Shown: positions 22,310 to 30,019 of the stretch, piece by piece
Layout of the letters: each line of letters begins with the position of its first letter
Position numbering within the stretch: the first letter of the stretch is position 1
Notes under the pieces: model-generated
The model's database searches: none
What the model was told of the DNA's origin: nothing
What the model saw: the letters and a program-made list of their open reading frames with translations, nothing else
Made by a program: the position numbers and the translations under genes
Assembly (NCBI GenBank): GCA_030616535.1
Contig: JAUWXE010000002.1
Coordinates: forward strand, 1-39,939
Origin: Candidatus Aerophobota bacterium
GTDB taxonomy: Bacteria; Aerophobota; Aerophobia; Aerophobales; AE-B3A
Reading direction: 5' to 3'
Length of the DNA: 39,939 nucleotides

Positions 22310-23719
22310 ATGTCCTTCAGTTTTCTTGAGCTCAACTCAATGTTAAAAGGAGTTCGATCTATTCACTTCATAGGGATTGGGGGAATAGGCATGAGTGGGC
22401 TGGCTCAAGTATTGTTGCAAATGGGCTATTTGATAAGCGGTTCGGACAAGAGAAAAAACAATCTAACCCAGGGGCTAGAGGCCAAGGGAGCCACCATTTA
22501 CCAAAACCATGATTCTTCTCATCTTAAGGGAGTCGACCTGGTGGTATTCTCCTCCATCATCCCTGCCCATAACTCCGAACTTCTGGAGGCGAAAAGAAAA
22601 AAAATCCCAGCTATCTCCAGAGGAAAACTTCTAGGATATCTCATTCGAGACAAAGAAAGCATTGTCGTCGCCGGAACTCATGGAAAAACCACCGCTACTT
22701 CCCTTATCTCCTCCATTCTTCATCGGGCAGGTAAAAATCCTACTATGTTCATTGGAGGAGAGCTGAATGAGATTGGTAGTAACAGTCAATTAGGAGGGGA
22801 TAGATACGTGGTAGTAGAAAGTGATGAGTCTGATGGTTCCTTTTTGTATCTCCTTCCCAAAATCTGCGTCCTTACCAGTTTGGAAGATGATCACCTGGAT
22901 TATTATGGCTCCAAAAATAAGCTCATTGAGGCATTTATTCAATTTACTCATAACCTTAAAGCTGGAGGTACTTTAATCGTGAACAAAGACGATCTTTGGC
23001 TAAAAAAAGCTTTAAGAAGAATCTCTTTACATTATTCTCAAAGACTGATCAGTTACGGGATAGATTCAGAAGCTGATGTGGTAGCTAATAAAGTTAGATT
23101 AGAAGAGTTTACCTCATCTTACGAGGTTAGATATAGAGGAAAAGAATTGGAGAGTATTATGGTCCCTCTACCAGGTCTGTACAATGTATATAACTCTTTA
23201 GCAGCTATCACGGTAAGTAGGAGTATGGGAATAGGATGGGATCAGATTAAAATAAGTCTTTCTTCCTTTCAAGGGATAAAGAGAAGATTTGAACAAATAG
23301 GACAAACGAGTTGTGGGGCCTTGGTAATTGATGACTACGCCCACCATCCCACCGAGATCGAGGAAGTTTTAAAGGCTGCCAAGAGAATAAAACCACGAAT
23401 GATTGTGGTCTTCCAGCCTCATCGTTACAGTCGAACGAAACTGCTTCTCTCTAAATTCGCTGGCTGTTTTAATGATGCGGATATTCTCCTCTTAACCAAA
23501 ATTTATCCTGCCGGGGAAAGTCCTATATCAGAGGTGAGCGGGAGATTATTATTCGATGAGGTTAAAGAACATCGCTCAAAGCCCACTTATTATTTTTCAG
23601 CCTCAGAACAAATCCTGGATTTTTTAAGAAAAGAATCCAGAAAGAATGATTTAATACTGACCATCGGAGCAGGCAACGTGTGGGAGGTAGGAAGGCGGTT
23701 TTTAGCAGAGTCTAACTAA
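22310..23719 (+). CDS. murC: UDP-N-acetylmuramate-L-alanine ligase
   Basis: Adds L-alanine to UDP-MurNAc using ATP. About 469 residues. HFIGIGGIGMSGLAQ near residues 18-32 and the ATP-binding GTHGKTTATSLI near 124-135 are diagnostic. The Mur ligase HHPTEIEEVLKAA and the C-terminal GAGNVWEVGRRF complete it. I choose ATG 22310, nine bases after GAGGTG, over the GTG at 22298, which is part of that site. The end overlaps the convergent NifV-like gene by four bases. Confidence 0.97.
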   Translation: MSFSFLELNSMLKGVRSIHFIGIGGIGMSGLAQVLLQMGYLISGSDKRKNNLTQGLEAKGATIYQNHDSSHLKGVDLVVFSSIIPAHNSELLEAKRKKIPAISRGKLLGYLIRDKESIVVAGTHGKTTATSLISSILHRAGKNPTMFIGGELNEIGSNSQLGGDRYVVVESDESDGSFLYLLPKICVLTSLEDDHLDYYGSKNKLIEAFIQFTHNLKAGGTLIVNKDDLWLKKALRRISLHYSQRLISYGIDSEADVVANKVRLEEFTSSYEVRYRGKELESIMVPLPGLYNVYNSLAAITVSRSMGIGWDQIKISLSSFQGIKRRFEQIGQTSCGALVIDDYAHHPTEIEEVLKAAKRIKPRMIVVFQPHRYSRTKLLLSKFAGCFNDADILLLTKIYPAGESPISEVSGRLLFDEVKEHRSKPTYYFSASEQILDFLRKESRKNDLILTIGAGNVWEVGRRFLAESN

Positions 23720-24990
23720 TCTAGATTGGGAGGACTAACAGTTAGAATTTGCTTGGCTTGTTCAGGATAGCGGGCAATGAAACAAAGTTCATCCTCGGTA
23801 AGGGGCTTTTGAGTGTGTACGTTAGCGTAGCGGGCTAACTCTAAGATTTTATAAGCCTCTTTCTCATCCTTAAATTTAATCTCCAGCTTCTCATAGACAT
23901 TCCTAAATCCTTTAATGCCCCCATATTCTCCCGTGGTTATCTTTCTTCCTGTTTCTATTATCTCGGGTTCTCCCCTTCCCAATTCTTCGAAATCATAAAG
24001 TTCATAGTTACGTCTATCCTTTAAAGCTCCATCAGCGTGAATTCCCGATTCATGAGCAAAGGCATTTCCTCCCACTCCTACCTGGTTCACCGGGATGGGA
24101 ACACCAAAGGCATAAGAAGCGTATTTAGCGATTTTCCAGGCCTTAGAAAGATCTACTCTTTCATCCAGAAGATTCGGGTCTTTTAGACCACTGGACTTCC
24201 TTAAAGCCAATATTACCGATATCAAATCTGCATTGCCTGCTCTTTCCCCCATTCCATTAATAGAGGTATTGATATAAGCATCTACTCCGGCATCTATAGC
24301 TCCTTTGGCTCCAGCCACTGAACAAGCCACCGCCAGTCCCAGATCATTGTGGCAGTGTATTTCGATGGGTAGTCGGATTTCTTCCGCTAGATTTTTTACT
24401 CGAGCATAGATGGTAAGAGGATCATCGTAGCCCAGGGTGTCACAATATCTTATCCTGTCAGCACCATGTTCCTTAGCTACCTGGCTGAATTTTAACAAAA
24501 AATCCTCATCTGTGCGAGAGGCATCCTCAGCATTCACTCCTACTACCTTTACTCCCCCCTTCCTGGCCTCCTCAAGAGTCTCTGTCATCATTCCTATTAT
24601 ACTGGGTTTACGGGGATTCTCCTCAGAGTCCCTAACCACTCTACCTTCAAATTTTCCGTTAACCATCTGTCGGGAAGTAGATATAGATATGTTAAGATAC
24701 TCAACCCCTATAGCCAGAGCTCTCTTGACATCGTCTTTGACTGCTCTACACCAGCCACTCAAGATTATCGGATGAAGTACTTCCATTTTGGAGAGTTCAA
24801 GATTAGCCTTAAGGTAACTTATTTCATGATTGGTAAAGGGAAAACCAAATTCTGACTGATAAATCCCCATATCATTCAGATAAAAGTTAATGAGAGTCTT
24901 TTCCAATTTGGCTAATCCCAATCTGGACGTTTGAACTCCATCTCGGTTAGTAACATCAATTATATAAATTTTATTTTGCTTGTTATCCAT
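23716..24990 (-). CDS. Homocitrate synthase/Re-citrate synthase-like HMGL-family enzyme
   Basis: 424 residues. TIM-barrel condensing enzyme using acetyl-CoA: VTNRDGVQTSRL (about 13-24), ISTSRQM, VNAEDASRTDEDF and the metal-binding EIHCHNDLGLAVA (about 209-221), then HESGIHADGALKD. No LeuA regulatory domain, so 2-isopropylmalate synthase is unlikely. The 'TNRDGVQT' form is shared by NifV homocitrate synthases and, as I recall, the Re-type citrate synthase of anaerobes. No nif genes are present, so a Re-citrate synthase role is attractive but not shown. It lies 46 bases after rplI, at the end of the ribosomal-protein operon. Confidence 0.8.
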   Translation of the reverse strand: MDNKQNKIYIIDVTNRDGVQTSRLGLAKLEKTLINFYLNDMGIYQSEFGFPFTNHEISYLKANLELSKMEVLHPIILSGWCRAVKDDVKRALAIGVEYLNISISTSRQMVNGKFEGRVVRDSEENPRKPSIIGMMTETLEEARKGGVKVVGVNAEDASRTDEDFLLKFSQVAKEHGADRIRYCDTLGYDDPLTIYARVKNLAEEIRLPIEIHCHNDLGLAVACSVAGAKGAIDAGVDAYINTSINGMGERAGNADLISVILALRKSSGLKDPNLLDERVDLSKAWKIAKYASYAFGVPIPVNQVGVGGNAFAHESGIHADGALKDRRNYELYDFEELGRGEPEIIETGRKITTGEYGGIKGFRNVYEKLEIKFKDEKEAYKILELARYANVHTQKPLTEDELCFIARYPEQAKQILTVSPPNLD

Positions 24991-25036
24991 TTTGTTTTCT
25001 CGTTTTTACATCAACACTAATCTACCCGAATTAGCA

Positions 25037-25486
25037 CTAGGTGGATTTTTTCACCTCCACCTCCAGGTCAATCTCCACCTCAGGATGTAATTTAAGAGAA
25101 ACCTTCCGAATTCCAATGACTCGAATAGGCTCATCTAAATTAACCTTTCTGTGATCTATCTCTAGATTAAATCTCTTTTCAATCTCCTGAACAATATCCT
25201 GCGAGGTAACCACCCCGAATAACTTCCCTTCCTCCCCTATCTCCCTTTCCAGTATTAGTCTTGCCCCTCGTAGTTTTTCTGCTATTCTAAGCGCCTTGAA
25301 CTTTCCCCTCTCTTTCTTCTGTTGGATGAGCCTTTTTTTCTCCTTCCATTGCTTAACATTGCCGGGAGTTGCTCTCAAAGCCAAACTCTTGGGAATAAGG
25401 AAATTACGCGCATAGCCATCAGTTACCTCCACTATCTCATCCTTCTGCCCTAGATTGTCCATGTTTTCCATCAATATAATCTTCAT
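25037..25486 (-). CDS. rplI: 50S ribosomal protein L9
   Basis: 149 residues, complete. The N-terminal rRNA-binding domain (MKIILMENMDNLGQKDEIVEVTDGYARNFLIPK, given by its first and last residues, 1-33), long connecting helix and C-terminal domain with GKLFGVVTSQDIV are all typical. GAGGG precedes the ATG. In the usual operon it follows rpsR directly. Here 360 bp carrying a repeat element separate them. It probably still depends on the upstream promoter unless the element supplies one. Confidence 0.97.
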   Translation of the reverse strand: MKIILMENMDNLGQKDEIVEVTDGYARNFLIPKSLALRATPGNVKQWKEKKRLIQQKKERGKFKALRIAEKLRGARLILEREIGEEGKLFGVVTSQDIVQEIEKRFNLEIDHRKVNLDEPIRVIGIRKVSLKLHPEVEIDLEVEVKKST

Positions 25487-25538
25487 ACCCTACCCTCTCG
25501 CAAAGCCTACACTCAATTACTCAGGAAAATATTAATAT

Positions 25539-25840
25539 TTAGAAGATTTATACGCGTATCAAGGGATCGGTCTGCAGATACTTTTGCTGCCCGGCGAGGT
25601 GTTTTCCATAAGGCAGCCGCAATGAGTTCATTGAGTTTATTGGGTTTATTGAGTTTACAAGAGAAAATAATCAGGTCCGTACTTTCTCTGCTCGGCCGGG
25701 ATGTTTTCGATTCTAGACTTATATGTCGCCCATACGAGTTACCGTATAAAGGCATCCGTAGAACTTAGCGGTAACGTTGGAAAGACACTGAGCACAGGGC
25801 AACCTGACGAAGACAGCGACAGAGAGAAAGAGTCCCGAGA
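25539..25840. repeat. 302-bp composite repeat element A2, containing repeat B copy 2
   Basis: Left end TTAGAAGATTTATACGCG and right end AAGAGTCCCGAGA match the ends of element A1 (15264-15423). The interior, 25585-25807, is instead the second copy of repeat B with a single GGGTTTATT unit. It contains complementary GTTACCG/CGGTAAC arms and the ATACG/CGTAT hairpin. It separates rpsR and rplI within the operon and begins seven bases after the rpsR stop. 25487-25538 shows nothing else. Confidence 0.8.
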
Positions 25841-25846
25841 CATTTC

Positions 25847-26068
25847 TTATTTATAAGGTAAAAGTGCCATCTCTCTAGCTCTTTTAATTGCTTTGGATAA
25901 CTTTCGTTGATGCTTAGCACAGACACCGCTGCGTCTTCTGCTTTTTATTCGAGCTCGACTATCGATATAATATCCGAGAGCTTTTATATCCAAATGGTCT
26001 AGAGAATCACCTCCTGATCGGCAAAAACTACAAACCTTTCTTCTTTTGAGTAGAGGTCTAGCTCTCAA
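25847..26068 (-). CDS. rpsR: 30S ribosomal protein S18, zinc-binding form
   Basis: 73 residues. KVCSFC and GVCAKHQ give the CxxC...CxxH zinc-ribbon set of the C+ form. The core ending SKAIKRAREMALLPY is the standard S18 C-terminus. TTG start overlapping the ssb stop by 11 bases, with GGGAG six bases upstream. The order rpsF-ssb-rpsR-rplI is the widely conserved one. S18 pairs with S6 on the 30S platform. Confidence 0.95.
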   Translation of the reverse strand: MRARPLLKRRKVCSFCRSGGDSLDHLDIKALGYYIDSRARIKSRRRSGVCAKHQRKLSKAIKRAREMALLPYK

Positions 26069-26480
26069 GGCTTTCTCCCTTCTCCTCGGAAAGAGGAATT
26101 CTGTCTATCTGGTTTTCTACTGCTTCTTCCGGAACTTCCGGTGGAGGTTGTTTCTTTAGTCTTTGCAGAAATTCGACTCTCCAGGCAACCACTTCTGCTA
26201 CTCGTCTTTTAATACCGTCCTTGTCTTCATAATTACGGATCTGGAGTCTCCCGTCCACGGCCACCTGACTTCCCTTAGCCAGATATTCGGAGCAAGTCTC
26301 TGCTCGCTTCCGCCATACTACAACAGGTATAAAATCAGCTTCTCTTTCTCCTTGCCGAGTGGTAAAAGGACGATTAACGGCGATGGTAAAGCTGGCTACA
26401 GGAGTTCCATCAGGAGTGTAGCGAAGTTCAGGATCACGGGTGAGGTTTCCTATTAAGATCACGCGGTTCAAACTGGCCAT
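26058..26480 (-). CDS. ssb: Single-stranded DNA-binding protein
   Basis: 140 residues. The OB fold begins MASLNRVILIGNLTRDPELR and includes PVASFTIAVNRPF and WRKRAETCSEYLAKGSQVAV. The C-terminal part is short and acidic (ENQIDRIPLSEEKGESLES) but lacks the usual DDDIPF tip that recruits partner proteins. A strong AGGAGGAAGGAG precedes the ATG and lies inside the rpsF coding region, since the two genes overlap by 47 bases out of frame. Confidence 0.96.
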   Translation of the reverse strand: MASLNRVILIGNLTRDPELRYTPDGTPVASFTIAVNRPFTTRQGEREADFIPVVVWRKRAETCSEYLAKGSQVAVDGRLQIRNYEDKDGIKRRVAEVVAWRVEFLQRLKKQPPPEVPEEAVENQIDRIPLSEEKGESLES

Positions 26481-26799
26481 TTTTTTCTCCTTCCTCCTTT
26501 TTTTTCTCCGGAGGAGCTTTTCTCCTTATTATCATCGATCTCACTATCCCTTCTTTGGTTTTAAGAAACTCTCGAACTCGATTCACTTCTGAAGAATTTA
26601 TTTGGAAATTAACCGTGATAAAAAAGCCCTCCTTTTCTTTTCCCACCTCATAGGCAAACTTCCTCACCCCTATTTGCGATATATTTTCTACCTCACCTTT
26701 ATCGTGGCTAACAATGTCTTTAAGTCCATCTAAAAGCGTGGCTCTTTCTTCTTCATTTAACCCAGTTTTAAGAACACAACTTGCTTGATACCATGCCAT
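26434..26799 (-). CDS. rpsF: 30S ribosomal protein S6
   Basis: 121 residues. The S6 fold is clear: YQASCVLKTGLNEEE, the central ENISQIGVRKFAYEVGKEKEGFF (given in part) and FLKTKEGIVRSMIIRRK. The C-terminal about 20 residues (KKKEEGEKNGQFEPRDLN and on) are a charged extension whose last 16 codons overlap ssb. First gene of the S6-SSB-S18-L9 set, 19 bases after ychF. Confidence 0.96.
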   Translation of the reverse strand: MAWYQASCVLKTGLNEEERATLLDGLKDIVSHDKGEVENISQIGVRKFAYEVGKEKEGFFITVNFQINSSEVNRVREFLKTKEGIVRSMIIRRKAPPEKKKEEGEKNGQFEPRDLNRKPHP

Positions 26800-26818
26800 T
26801 TTGAGGCCTTCCCTCCGA

Positions 26819-27911
26819 CTAACTAGTAAACCTAAAATGTATCACATCTCCGTCTTTTACCAGATAATCCTTTCCCTCTATTTTAACCTTTCCTTCCTCT
26901 TTGGCCCGTTTCATTGATCCGACCTCAAGAAGGTCTGATGCTGAGACTACCTCTGCTCTTACAAAGCCCTTTTGCATATCCGAATGGACTCTACCTGCTG
27001 CTTGAGGAGCGGTGGCTCTTTCTTTCACCGACCAGGCCCTCACTTCCCTTCCCGCTGATGGTGAAAAAGGTAATTAAGTTTAGCTGTTGGTACACCTCTC
27101 TTATCAATTTGTTAAGTCCTTCTTCTATCTTTAACTCTTCAAGGAATTCTGCCTTCTCTTGCGCAGATACTTCTGCCAATTCTGCCTCCCATTGAGCACA
27201 CATTTCTATCAACCCTCCTCCCCTCTGGGAGGTGTATTCTCTCAAACTCTTAAGTAAAAAGGACGGAGAAGTTAGGTCATTTTCATCTATGTTGGCAACG
27301 TAAAGTAAGGGCTTAAGAGTCAAAAGACCTTCTTCGACAAGCCCTTCCTTCTCTTTTTCTGTGCAAATCTTTCTCAGAAAATTCCCTTTTTCAAGGTTTG
27401 TTTTAACCTTTTGTAAAAGATCAAATCTTTCTTGACTTCCTTTGGCTCCCGATTTTACCAGTTTATCCAGCTTTGTCAACCACCGCTGCACAACTTTCAA
27501 GTCAGAGAGAAGCAATTCTAACTCAATTATCTCGGCATCTCTTATCGGATCTATGCTTCCCTCGGGATGGGCAATCCCTTTCCCTTCAAAACACCTCAAT
27601 ACCTCAACTAAAAGATCAACCGACCTTATTCTGGATAAAAACTCATTTCCTAGGCCCTCACCTTGATGGGCGCCTCTAACCAGACCAGCTACATCTATAA
27701 ACTCCACTGAGGCTGGCGTGGCAATCTCGGGATTTATCAATTCGGCCAGTCTCTCCAGTCGTGGATCAGGAACCAATGCCATTCCTACATTAGGAGATAC
27801 GGTGGAGAAAGGAAACTTTGCCACCTGCACCCCTGCTTGTGTAAGAGCGTTAAAAAGGGTTGATTTACCAACGTTAGGTAGACCAATTATTCCGGCTGAG
27901 GGGTTAGCCAA
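26819..27911 (-). pseudogene. ychF: Ribosome-binding ATPase YchF, interrupted by a one-base frameshift
   Basis: Obg-related P-loop ATPase. Frame 1 (27911 to 26991) carries GIIGLPNVGKSTLF (about 7-20), DVAGLVRGAHQGEGLGNEFL, the NxxE-type NIDEND and ends in junk after TISGKGSE. The C-terminal TGS domain continues in another frame from about 27043 to the stop at 26819 (VRAWSVKERATAPQAAG to VKDGDVIHFRF). Removing one G from the run at about 27050 gives the family-typical TISGKEVRAWSV. It is a sequence error, a recent pseudogene or, less likely, a programmed shift. It lies 13 bases after rpoD. Confidence 0.9.
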
Positions 27912-27924
27912 GCATCCTCCTCAT

Positions 27925-29100
27925 TTATTCGGTGTAGCTCTCCTGCATCTCTGCCCTTAGGCTATCCAATAGTTCTAGATAACCTCTCAATCCTCTTTCT
28001 TCCGCCGGAGCTCTTAATCTTTTTAAAGCTCTTTCCTGAATCTGTCTGATCCTCTCCCTGCTGACTCCGTATTTCTTCCCAACCTCTCTTAAGGAATAAT
28101 CGCCTTTCTCTTCCAGGTCAAATCTCAACTTTAATATTCCCAATTCACGTCGGTCTTTTACTACCTTTTCTAGTAGTTTTCTTACTTCCTCTTTGAGCAT
28201 ATCTACGGCAAGCTTATAAATAGGTGGAGGTATATTAGTGTTAGAAATAAACTCGATTATTGAACTGTCTTTTTCCTCTCCTATCGGTTTATCAATTGAG
28301 ACGGTGGTCTGGCTTATTCCCAGTGTTTGCCTGATCTTCTCCGGGGGAAAATCTACCTGTTCAGCAATTTCCTCGGGAGTAGGTTCTCTTTTTAGTTTCT
28401 GTTCTAGTTGTCTGGATACCCTGCTCAACTTTCTTAACAAATGAGCTATGTGAACCGGAAGACGTATGGTTCTTGACTGATCAGCAATAGTCCTGGATAA
28501 AGCCTGGCGTATCCACCAACTGGCATAGGTGCTAAAACGCTTGCCACATTTATAGTCAAACTTATCCACAGCCCGAGAAAGGCCGATATTCCCTTCCTGG
28601 ATGAGGTCTGAAAGAGAAACTCCTCTGCCAGTGTACTTTTTAGCAAAGCTTACCACCAGACGAAGATTAGCTTCCATCATCTTCTTTCTGTCAGCTTCAC
28701 ACGCTGATTTTACTTTCACCGCCTCTTTTAAGATCTGTCTTATCTTCTTTTTATCCTGGTCAGACTCTATTCTGTCTATTTTCGAGAGTTGGTGTTCTAA
28801 GAAATCAACCATCTCCCTGACCTTATCTGGATTACGATCAGGATCACCAAAATTTTTTAACAGCCTTCCTCCCTTTTGAAATAGGCTGAGAAGCTCTCGG
28901 TTCTTATTAATGATGTCGGCTGCTTCTGTCATAAGTTGGATTAGTTTTTGCTTTCCTTCTTTTATTCTCTTAGCAAGCTTCCTTTCTTCCTCCTTGGTAA
29001 GCAAAGGAGTCTTCCCTATACCTTCCAAATAACTTTCAATTGTGCTTAAGGATGAAACTTGTTCTTCTGCGTGAATTGTCTCCTTAGCACGGTTTTCCAC
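27925..29100 (-). CDS. rpoD: RNA polymerase sigma factor, sigma-70 family (RpoD type)
   Basis: 391 residues. Region 1.2 (SYLEGIGKTPLLTKEEERKL, about 23-42), region 2 with NLRLVVSFAKKYTGRG and GLSRAVDKFDYKCGKRFSTY, then ASWWIRQALSRTIADQSRTI for -10 recognition, region 3, and region 4 with YSLREVGKKYGVSRERIRQI, the helix-turn-helix for -35 boxes. There is no region 1.1 domain. The TTGACA/TATAAT-like promoters found in the window fit such a factor. GTG start behind GGGAGG. It lies between recO and ychF rather than in the common rpsU-dnaG-rpoD order. Whether it is the primary sigma factor is likely, not proven. Confidence 0.9.
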   Translation of the reverse strand: MENRAKETIHAEEQVSSLSTIESYLEGIGKTPLLTKEEERKLAKRIKEGKQKLIQLMTEAADIINKNRELLSLFQKGGRLLKNFGDPDRNPDKVREMVDFLEHQLSKIDRIESDQDKKKIRQILKEAVKVKSACEADRKKMMEANLRLVVSFAKKYTGRGVSLSDLIQEGNIGLSRAVDKFDYKCGKRFSTYASWWIRQALSRTIADQSRTIRLPVHIAHLLRKLSRVSRQLEQKLKREPTPEEIAEQVDFPPEKIRQTLGISQTTVSIDKPIGEEKDSSIIEFISNTNIPPPIYKLAVDMLKEEVRKLLEKVVKDRRELGILKLRFDLEEKGDYSLREVGKKYGVSRERIRQIQERALKRLRAPAEERGLRGYLELLDSLRAEMQESYTE

Positions 29101-29110
29101 TAAATCCTCC

Positions 29111-29896
29111 CTATATTATTGGGTGCTTCAATTCCAACTTCTCAGAGGTACAAATAAAGCGAGAAGTAATTATCTCTCTCGATAATTGATAAGAAAGATA
29201 CTTTTTTAGAATAGCCTCCAGTTCGATTTCTATGGCCTTATCAAAACTTTGTTGAACTGTCTTCTTCAGGCTTGAACAAAGAAGATAATCCATCAAAAGA
29301 ACGGTCTTCTTTGAAACCTCTAGCCTGTTCTTATCTTCCTTTTGGCAATCACCGCAAAGAAGTCCGCCTAACTTTATGCTAATAAAGAGAAATTGAATCT
29401 TTCCTCTTTCTTTTCCACAATTTATGCATCTACTTAAGCATAGTCCGTAGCCCAAAATCTTTAAGAGTTTTATCTCAAAACTCCGCATCAAAAGAGTTAA
29501 GTTTTGTTTACGAATTCTTTCTAAGCAAAAAAGGGTCTTTACCAGAAGTTCAAAAAGATGAGAATTTGGTTGTTCTTCTTCCAAAAATTTGTCAATCAAC
29601 TCGGCCAGATAACAGCTATAGGCGAATCTAAGTAGATTCTTTCTGATCCCTATAAAAGGGTAGTTAATCTTACACTCACTTAAGGTATCCAGACCGCTTC
29701 TCGTAGCTTTGTGAATCACCACACTGTCATAAGAAGGAGGCTGAACCAGGGCAGCGAATCTACTTTTTATTCTTCTAGCCCCCTTTGCTATCACTTTTAT
29801 CTTTCCATATCTTCGTGAATAAAAAATAACTATTTTATCTTGGTCTCCTAGATCATAATCTCTAAGCACAATCACCTCAGTTTTATACAAACGCAC
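29111..29896 (-). CDS. recO: DNA repair protein RecO
   Basis: Loads RecA on SSB-coated DNA with RecR. 261 residues. N-terminal OB fold (YKTEVIVLRDYDLGDQDKIV), a central helical part, and a zinc knuckle CINCGKERG...CGDCQKE (about 160-190). GTG start with GAGG upstream. Its own promoter lies at 29925-29953. It is first in a run with rpoD, ychF, rpsF and ssb. Linking recO and its partner SSB in one transcript makes sense. Confidence 0.93.
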   Translation of the reverse strand: MRLYKTEVIVLRDYDLGDQDKIVIFYSRRYGKIKVIAKGARRIKSRFAALVQPPSYDSVVIHKATRSGLDTLSECKINYPFIGIRKNLLRFAYSCYLAELIDKFLEEEQPNSHLFELLVKTLFCLERIRKQNLTLLMRSFEIKLLKILGYGLCLSRCINCGKERGKIQFLFISIKLGGLLCGDCQKEDKNRLEVSKKTVLLMDYLLCSSLKKTVQQSFDKAIEIELEAILKKYLSYQLSREIITSRFICTSEKLELKHPII

Positions 29897-29924
29897 TTTC
29901 GGCCTCGATTACTGATTCGCAAAC

Positions 29925-29953
29925 ACTATAGCAAAAGAAATTTAATCAGTCAA
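29925..29953 (-). promoter_or_regulatory. Sigma-70-type promoter for recO-rpoD-ychF-rpsF
   Basis: On the minus strand TTGACT (29948-29953), 17 bases, TATAGT (29925-29930), about 29 bases from the recO start codon. Confidence 0.7.
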
Positions 29954-29963
29954 CTGACTATCC

Positions 29964-29991
29964 TTGACGGAGTAAAATATTTTGCTATATT
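29964..29991 (+). promoter_or_regulatory. Sigma-70-type promoter for purH-glyA-folC-ptsI-PGI/PMI
   Basis: TTGACG (29964-29969), 16 bases, TATATT (29986-29991), followed by purH at 30020. Its -35 is only 10 bases from the recO -35, so two polymerases could not bind comfortably at once. Confidence 0.7.
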
Positions 29992-30019
29992 GAATCATCG
30001 GAATTTTCGAGAAAGGTAA

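Noticed and set aside
25513..25755. 80-residue minus-strand ORF within repeat element A2
   Set aside because: It lies wholly in the repeat, the homologous segment at 18.2 kb does not preserve it, and it resembles no family I know.
27030..27055. Programmed frameshift in ychF
   Set aside because: No clear slippery heptamer or downstream stimulatory structure is visible, and ychF is not known for recoding. A G-run indel explains it more simply, although this is not proven.
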